A stretch of 44,795 nucleotides of DNA from assembly GCA_035763085.1 (NCBI GenBank), contig DASUBV010000399.1:1-44795 (forward strand), given 5' to 3'. A model generated the notes under the pieces. It did no database searches and was not told where the DNA came from. It saw only the letters and a program-made list of their open reading frames with translations. The stretch is from DASUBV01 sp035763085. Its GTDB lineage: Bacteria > Actinomycetota > Actinomycetes > Streptosporangiales > Streptosporangiaceae. Positions 41,634 to 44,795 of this stretch are shown one piece after another. The position numbers were made by a program, and so were the translations under genes. Within the stretch, counting starts at the first letter, position 1. Each line of letters begins with the position of its first letter.

Positions 41634-42800
41634 TCAGTGCGCGCGGGCAGCGGCCTCCAGCTGCTTGGCCGACAGCCACCCGTCGTGCTTCCACAGCACC
41701 TTGCCGCTCCCTGATACCAGCATGAACCAGGGCTGGTCCTGAACGCCGTAGCCGTCGGCGATACGGCCTGTCGTGTCGAGCCCGACCGGGTAGCGCAGTT
41801 TCGTCCCCGCGTGAGTCAGGTACGAGCGGACAGCGGCTGCCGAAGGCTCCGTTACTGCTTCATCGATCCCCACCAGCTGCGGCAGGCCGCCAGCTTTCGC
41901 CGCGCGGACGTAGCCGTTCAGGTCGGCGAGATGGCTCTTGAGGTCGGAGGTCTCATCCAGCCAGGTGGCGAAGAAGAACACCAGCCGGGGCTTGCCGGGG
42001 CCGATGGAAACTGAGCCGGACCGCACCCCGGGCATCGTCATGCTGGTGGCCGGGGAGACGCCCTTGATCTGAGCCAGGGACTGCTGGCTGGCCAGCTTCG
42101 GGTGGCTGGGCAGCAGGCTGGACGCCTCCTGTGCCAGCAGCTGGCCGGCCTGGCCGACGGTGGTGTAGGCCATGGTGGTCAGGTAGAGCTTGCGCTCCCG
42201 GCCCTGCGGGTCGATGAGATACAGAGCGGGGGTGTGGTCGATGTCACCCCGGACGATCTGCACGTAGATGTGATACGCCTTCCACACGGCGTGCAGCTGG
42301 GCCTGCGACCCGGTCAGGAAGTCCCACTGGTTGATCATCCCGTGCGAGCGGGAGTAGGCCATGACGTTGGACCGCTTGGTCGCGTCGGGGTTGGCGTCGA
42401 TGCCGAGCAGCTGCACCTGGTTCCCGGCCTTGCCGAGCAGGTCCTTGGCGGCCACCATGCTGGCGGTGGTCAGCGGGCAGATGTTGGTGCACTCGGAGTC
42501 GGTGAAGGCCAGGATCACGACCTTGCCGCGGAAGGCACTCAGCGAGACCTGCTGGCCGAACTGATTGGTCAGCCGGAAGTCCGGGGCCTGCCCGTGCAGG
42601 GTGGTGCCGGCGTCCAGCTGCGGATTGGACTCAGCCCGCTGCGAAGAGGCGTCCACGCCGCCCTGCGCGGCGCTGCCATGCCCGCTGTGCGCCGGCGAGC
42701 TGCAGGCAGCCATTGCCAGCAGCAGCCCGGCGGCGGCACTGGCCAGCGCGATCGAGCGGCGCAGCCGCGGTCGGGCGGATGTCGGGGGGAGGCCACTCAT
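41634..42800 (-). CDS. SCO1/SenC-like lipoprotein with a second thioredoxin-fold domain
   Basis: A 388-residue secreted protein. Residues 1-33 form a lipoprotein signal with lipobox-like MAAC (Cys33). Residues about 65-235 are an SCO1/SenC domain, with copper motif Cys104-xxx-Cys108 in DSECTNICP and the third ligand His189 in GDIDHTPALYLID. Residues about 255-388 form a TlpA/redoxin-like fold (RLVFFFATWLDETSDLKSHLADL, YPVGLDTTGRIADGYGVQDQPWFMLV), but the CxxC is replaced by LDET (281-284). Domain 1 could carry copper to cytochrome oxidase. Domain 2 cannot do disulfide chemistry and may bind a partner. GGAGG lies 10 bases before the ATG. Confidence 0.85.
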   Translation of the reverse strand: MSGLPPTSARPRLRRSIALASAAAGLLLAMAACSSPAHSGHGSAAQGGVDASSQRAESNPQLDAGTTLHGQAPDFRLTNQFGQQVSLSAFRGKVVILAFTDSECTNICPLTTASMVAAKDLLGKAGNQVQLLGIDANPDATKRSNVMAYSRSHGMINQWDFLTGSQAQLHAVWKAYHIYVQIVRGDIDHTPALYLIDPQGRERKLYLTTMAYTTVGQAGQLLAQEASSLLPSHPKLASQQSLAQIKGVSPATSMTMPGVRSGSVSIGPGKPRLVFFFATWLDETSDLKSHLADLNGYVRAAKAGGLPQLVGIDEAVTEPSAAAVRSYLTHAGTKLRYPVGLDTTGRIADGYGVQDQPWFMLVSGSGKVLWKHDGWLSAKQLEAAARAH

Positions 42801-42877
42801 GGCATGCCATCCTCCCACCGCAGGCTGGCGGGCAGGCGACCGGCCCGCGTAACTGGCCGGCGGCCCCGCGTGACCGG

Positions 42878-43372
42878 CTAGTCCTGCGGGGTGAGCGGCC
42901 GGGTCATCACCAGGTCCGGCGTCCCGTTCCTGGCGACGCCGTCGGCCTGGCCGGCCCGGGCGAACCCGCTGCGCTCGTAGAGGCCGATCGCCGGCGCATT
43001 GTCCGGCCGGACCTCCAGCCGCAATTCCCCGGCGCCGGCTGCGGCTGCCCACCCGATCAGCTCGGCGATGAGCCGGCGCCCGGCGCCCTTGCCGCGGGCC
43101 GCCGGGCTGACCCACATGGAGATGAGCTCAACGACGCCCTCCGCCCCCGGCACGCCGCTGAGCATGCCCGCAGGAACGCCGTCGTCAAGCGCGATGAGGT
43201 TGAGCGAGCCGGGAATCTCCAGCCGCGCGCGCCAGCGCGCTGGCTGGTCACCCTCGCCTTGCCAGTCCGCGAGCCTGGCTCCGAACTGGTGCGGGGCCTC
43301 GGCCAGCGCGGCGAGCCGCAGCTCGCGCCAGGCCGGCCAGTCGTCGGGGGTCAGGACCTGAATCTCCAGCAC
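42878..43372 (-). CDS. GNAT family N-acetyltransferase
   Basis: A 164-residue acetyl-CoA-dependent acetyltransferase. Motif A is ELISMWVSPAARGKGAGRRLIAELIGWA, with the Q/RxxGxG/A acetyl-CoA loop as RGKGAG. Motif B is LRLEVRPDNAPAIGLYERSGFARAG. The substrate is unknown. It lies 77 bases upstream of the SCO1-like gene in the same direction and is divergent from the EamA gene. Confidence 0.92.
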   Translation of the reverse strand: MLEIQVLTPDDWPAWRELRLAALAEAPHQFGARLADWQGEGDQPARWRARLEIPGSLNLIALDDGVPAGMLSGVPGAEGVVELISMWVSPAARGKGAGRRLIAELIGWAAAAGAGELRLEVRPDNAPAIGLYERSGFARAGQADGVARNGTPDLVMTRPLTPQD

Positions 43373-43504
43373 GGCGGCAGCATGCCTGATCGGGGCGAAA
43401 TCGCGCGAGCGAATATTGGCCGCGTCCGGTCGTGGCGGGATATCGCGGTTAACTGACGCGCAAATATCTGGCTCGCCGTTCGGCCCGCTGGCAGGCTGAC
43501 GCTC

Positions 43505-44641
43505 ATGGCGGACATTTCCACCGGGCGTGACCTGGCCGTACGCGGCCCGGCCGGGCGGCAGGGCCAGCTGCTGGCCTGGGCGGCGCTGATCGCTGTCTAC
43601 CTCGTCTGGGGCTCGACCTACCTGGCCATCCGTGTCGGCGTCCGGGACATCCCGCCGGGAATGCTCGCGGGCGTGCGGTACCTCGTCGCCGGCGCGATCT
43701 TGTACCCGGTCGCGGCCCGGACCGGCGGCGCCGAGCTGCGCGGCAGTGACCGTCCGGGCCGGCGGGAATGGCTGGGCAGCGCGCTAGTCGGACTGCTGCT
43801 GCTGGTGATCGGCAATGGCGGCGTGACGCTGGCGGAGAAGTCGCTGCCCTCCGGGCTGGCCGCGGTGCTCGTGGCCACGGTGCCGCTGTGGATGGTGGTG
43901 TTCGCCGTGCCGGTGCAGCGCCAGCGGGTCACGCTGCGGGCGGCGGCCGGGCTGGTGGCCGGGCTGGCCGGCGTGGCCGTGCTGGTGGGCGGCGGATCAG
44001 CCGGCGGCCACGCGGGTGCCATCGTGGTGGTGCTGGCGGCCGCCGCGTCGTGGGGACTGGGCTCGGTGATCAGCAGGCGCCTGCGGCTGCCCCGCCGGGC
44101 GCTGCTGGCCGCCGCCATGGAGATGCTGGCAGCGGGCGTGGTGCTGCTGATCGTCGCCGCCGTCACCGGCGAGGCGGGCCAGGCGCACTGGGGCAGCGTC
44201 TCGGCGGGATCCTGGGCGGCGCTGGCCTGGCTGGTTATCCCCGGCTCGATCCTGGCTTTCACTGCCTACGGTTACGCGCTCGCGCACCTGCCGCTGGCCA
44301 CGGTGTCGACCTACGCCTACGTCAACCCGGTGGTGGCCGTCGTCCTGGGCGTCATCGTGCTGAGCGAGCGGCTGACGCTCCGGGAGGCCCTCGGCGCGCT
44401 GCTGGTGGTGGTCTCCGTGGCGATCACGCTCTACCGCCCGGCCCGTCCGGCCTCCCCGGCCAGGACGGACCAGGCCGGGGACGACCCGGTTGCGGCCAGC
44501 GTCGAGCGGCGCAGCGCCGTGCTCGTCCTCCGGGAGGACGAGCACGACGGCGCGCCCCCGCCCGAGTCGGCTCCGGGTCAGTGCCCGGCCGCACACAGGC
44601 AGCGCGTCAGCAGGAGGCGCCGCGCACCGGCTGGTAGATGA
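43505..44641 (+). CDS. EamA/DMT family transporter
   Basis: A 378-residue drug/metabolite transporter with ten predicted helices in two EamA halves. The first begins LIAVYLVWGSTYLAIRVGVRDIPPGMLAGVRY, typical of RhtA/YdcZ-like exporters. The second ends YVNPVVAVVLGVIVLSERLTLREALGALLVVVSVAI. Helices end near residue 310, and the remaining 65 residues are a polar Arg/Glu/Pro-rich tail. A 13-bp hairpin lies inside the tail coding region, and the last 35 bases overlap a convergent gene, so the tail may be a read-through of the 3' region after loss of an earlier stop. The substrate is unknown. Confidence 0.88.
   Translation: MADISTGRDLAVRGPAGRQGQLLAWAALIAVYLVWGSTYLAIRVGVRDIPPGMLAGVRYLVAGAILYPVAARTGGAELRGSDRPGRREWLGSALVGLLLLVIGNGGVTLAEKSLPSGLAAVLVATVPLWMVVFAVPVQRQRVTLRAAAGLVAGLAGVAVLVGGGSAGGHAGAIVVVLAAAASWGLGSVISRRLRLPRRALLAAAMEMLAAGVVLLIVAAVTGEAGQAHWGSVSAGSWAALAWLVIPGSILAFTAYGYALAHLPLATVSTYAYVNPVVAVVLGVIVLSERLTLREALGALLVVVSVAITLYRPARPASPARTDQAGDDPVAASVERRSAVLVLREDEHDGAPPPESAPGQCPAAHRQRVSRRRRAPAGR
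44518..44546. terminator. 13-bp hairpin in the 3' part of the EamA gene
   Basis: CGTGCTCGTCCTC (44518-44530) and GAGGACGAGCACG (44534-44546) are perfectly complementary with a CGG loop. It lies about 100 bases before the EamA stop and 60 bases beyond the stop of the convergent partial gene, a place expected for the latter's terminator. Confidence 0.55.
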
Positions 44642-44795
44642 GCACGTCCCGGTTGGAGAACACCAGCCGGTACCAGTCCGTGCTGGCCGCGAAGGCGTCG
44701 AAGTTCGCTTCCTGCCCCGGGCGGTACAGGAAGATGTAGCGGATGTCGTCGGCGGACAGGATGCGCGCCGACTGGCAGTCCGCCGGGTACAGCAG
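44607..44795 (-). CDS. C-terminal end of an unidentified gene (cut by the window edge)
   Basis: An open frame enters from the right edge and ends at TGA (44607-44609). The 62 visible residues include CQSARILSADDIRYIFLYRP, ANFDAFAASTDWYRLVFSN and RDVLIYQPVRG, with natural-looking codon use and alternating hydrophobic strands. The style (ADDIRYIFL, DWYRLVFSN.DVLIYQ) resembles the extracytoplasmic C-terminus of polytopic membrane proteins such as glycosyltransferases, but I cannot name the family from this fragment. Confidence 0.6.
   Translation of the reverse strand: MLYPADCQSARILSADDIRYIFLYRPGQEANFDAFAASTDWYRLVFSNRDVLIYQPVRGASC

Overview
The window is about 45 kb of very GC-rich, densely coded DNA from an actinomycete. 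Supporting signs are extreme GC at third codon positions, frequent GTG starts, ATGA-type overlaps, a mycothiol-type maleylpyruvate isomerase/DinB-fold protein, a DUF3052 protein, and a HelR RNA-polymerase ATPase preceded by what looks like a rifamycin-associated element. The genus cannot be fixed from sequence alone. No tRNA, rRNA, CRISPR array, transposase, integrase or phage gene was seen.

Layout. 1-2026: an ABC exporter pair whose ATPase is cut by the window edge. 2027-3430: a gene-poor stretch with a 16-bp tandem repeat, a small membrane protein and a remnant of a zinc-type alcohol dehydrogenase. 3434-7518: an alpha/beta hydrolase divergent from a DinG-type Fe-S helicase, then a DUF1203 protein. 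7539-10216: terminators, the RAE-like palindrome, a possible leader ORF and helR. 10230-13882: pirin, then a DHA2 drug exporter and its TetR regulator in one operon with an operator at the promoter. 14009-16250: VOC protein, DUF3052, a short XdhC-like protein and a molbindin.

16272-32869 is the core of the window: a nucleoside import and salvage region. The leftward operon encodes a BMP-type lipoprotein, a double ABC ATPase, two permeases, purine nucleoside phosphorylase and a phosphopento/hexomutase. The rightward genes encode cytidine deaminase, thymidine phosphorylase, adenosine deaminase, deoxyribose-phosphate aldolase, an aldehyde dehydrogenase and an aldehyde-dehydrogenase-like protein lacking its catalytic domain. 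A MaoC hydratase and uracil phosphoribosyltransferase follow on the other strand. Together they could import nucleosides, deaminate and phosphorolyse them, isomerise pentose-1-phosphates, split deoxyribose-5-phosphate into glyceraldehyde-3-phosphate and acetaldehyde, and oxidise the acetaldehyde. The two arms diverge from a 231-bp region holding a perfect 19-bp palindrome and, ahead of cdd, a 14-codon leader ORF with mutually exclusive Shine-Dalgarno pairings.

33055-37460 is sbcD-sbcC. 37527-44795 holds a DinB-fold protein, an alpha/beta hydrolase plus an unknown protein behind a strong promoter with an embedded palindrome, a 31-bp tandem repeat, a HAD hydrolase, an MscL channel with a C-terminal zinc ribbon, an SCO1-like lipoprotein with a second CxxC-less thioredoxin fold, a GNAT enzyme, an EamA transporter and the end of an unidentified gene.

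The best candidates for new biology are the cdd leader switch, the 19-bp palindrome, the catalytic-domain-less aldehyde dehydrogenase, the dispersed roughly 90-bp repeat (three copies, one carrying a nested hairpin insertion), and the SCO1-like/MscL pair. All functional statements are read from sequence and family memory; no search was run.
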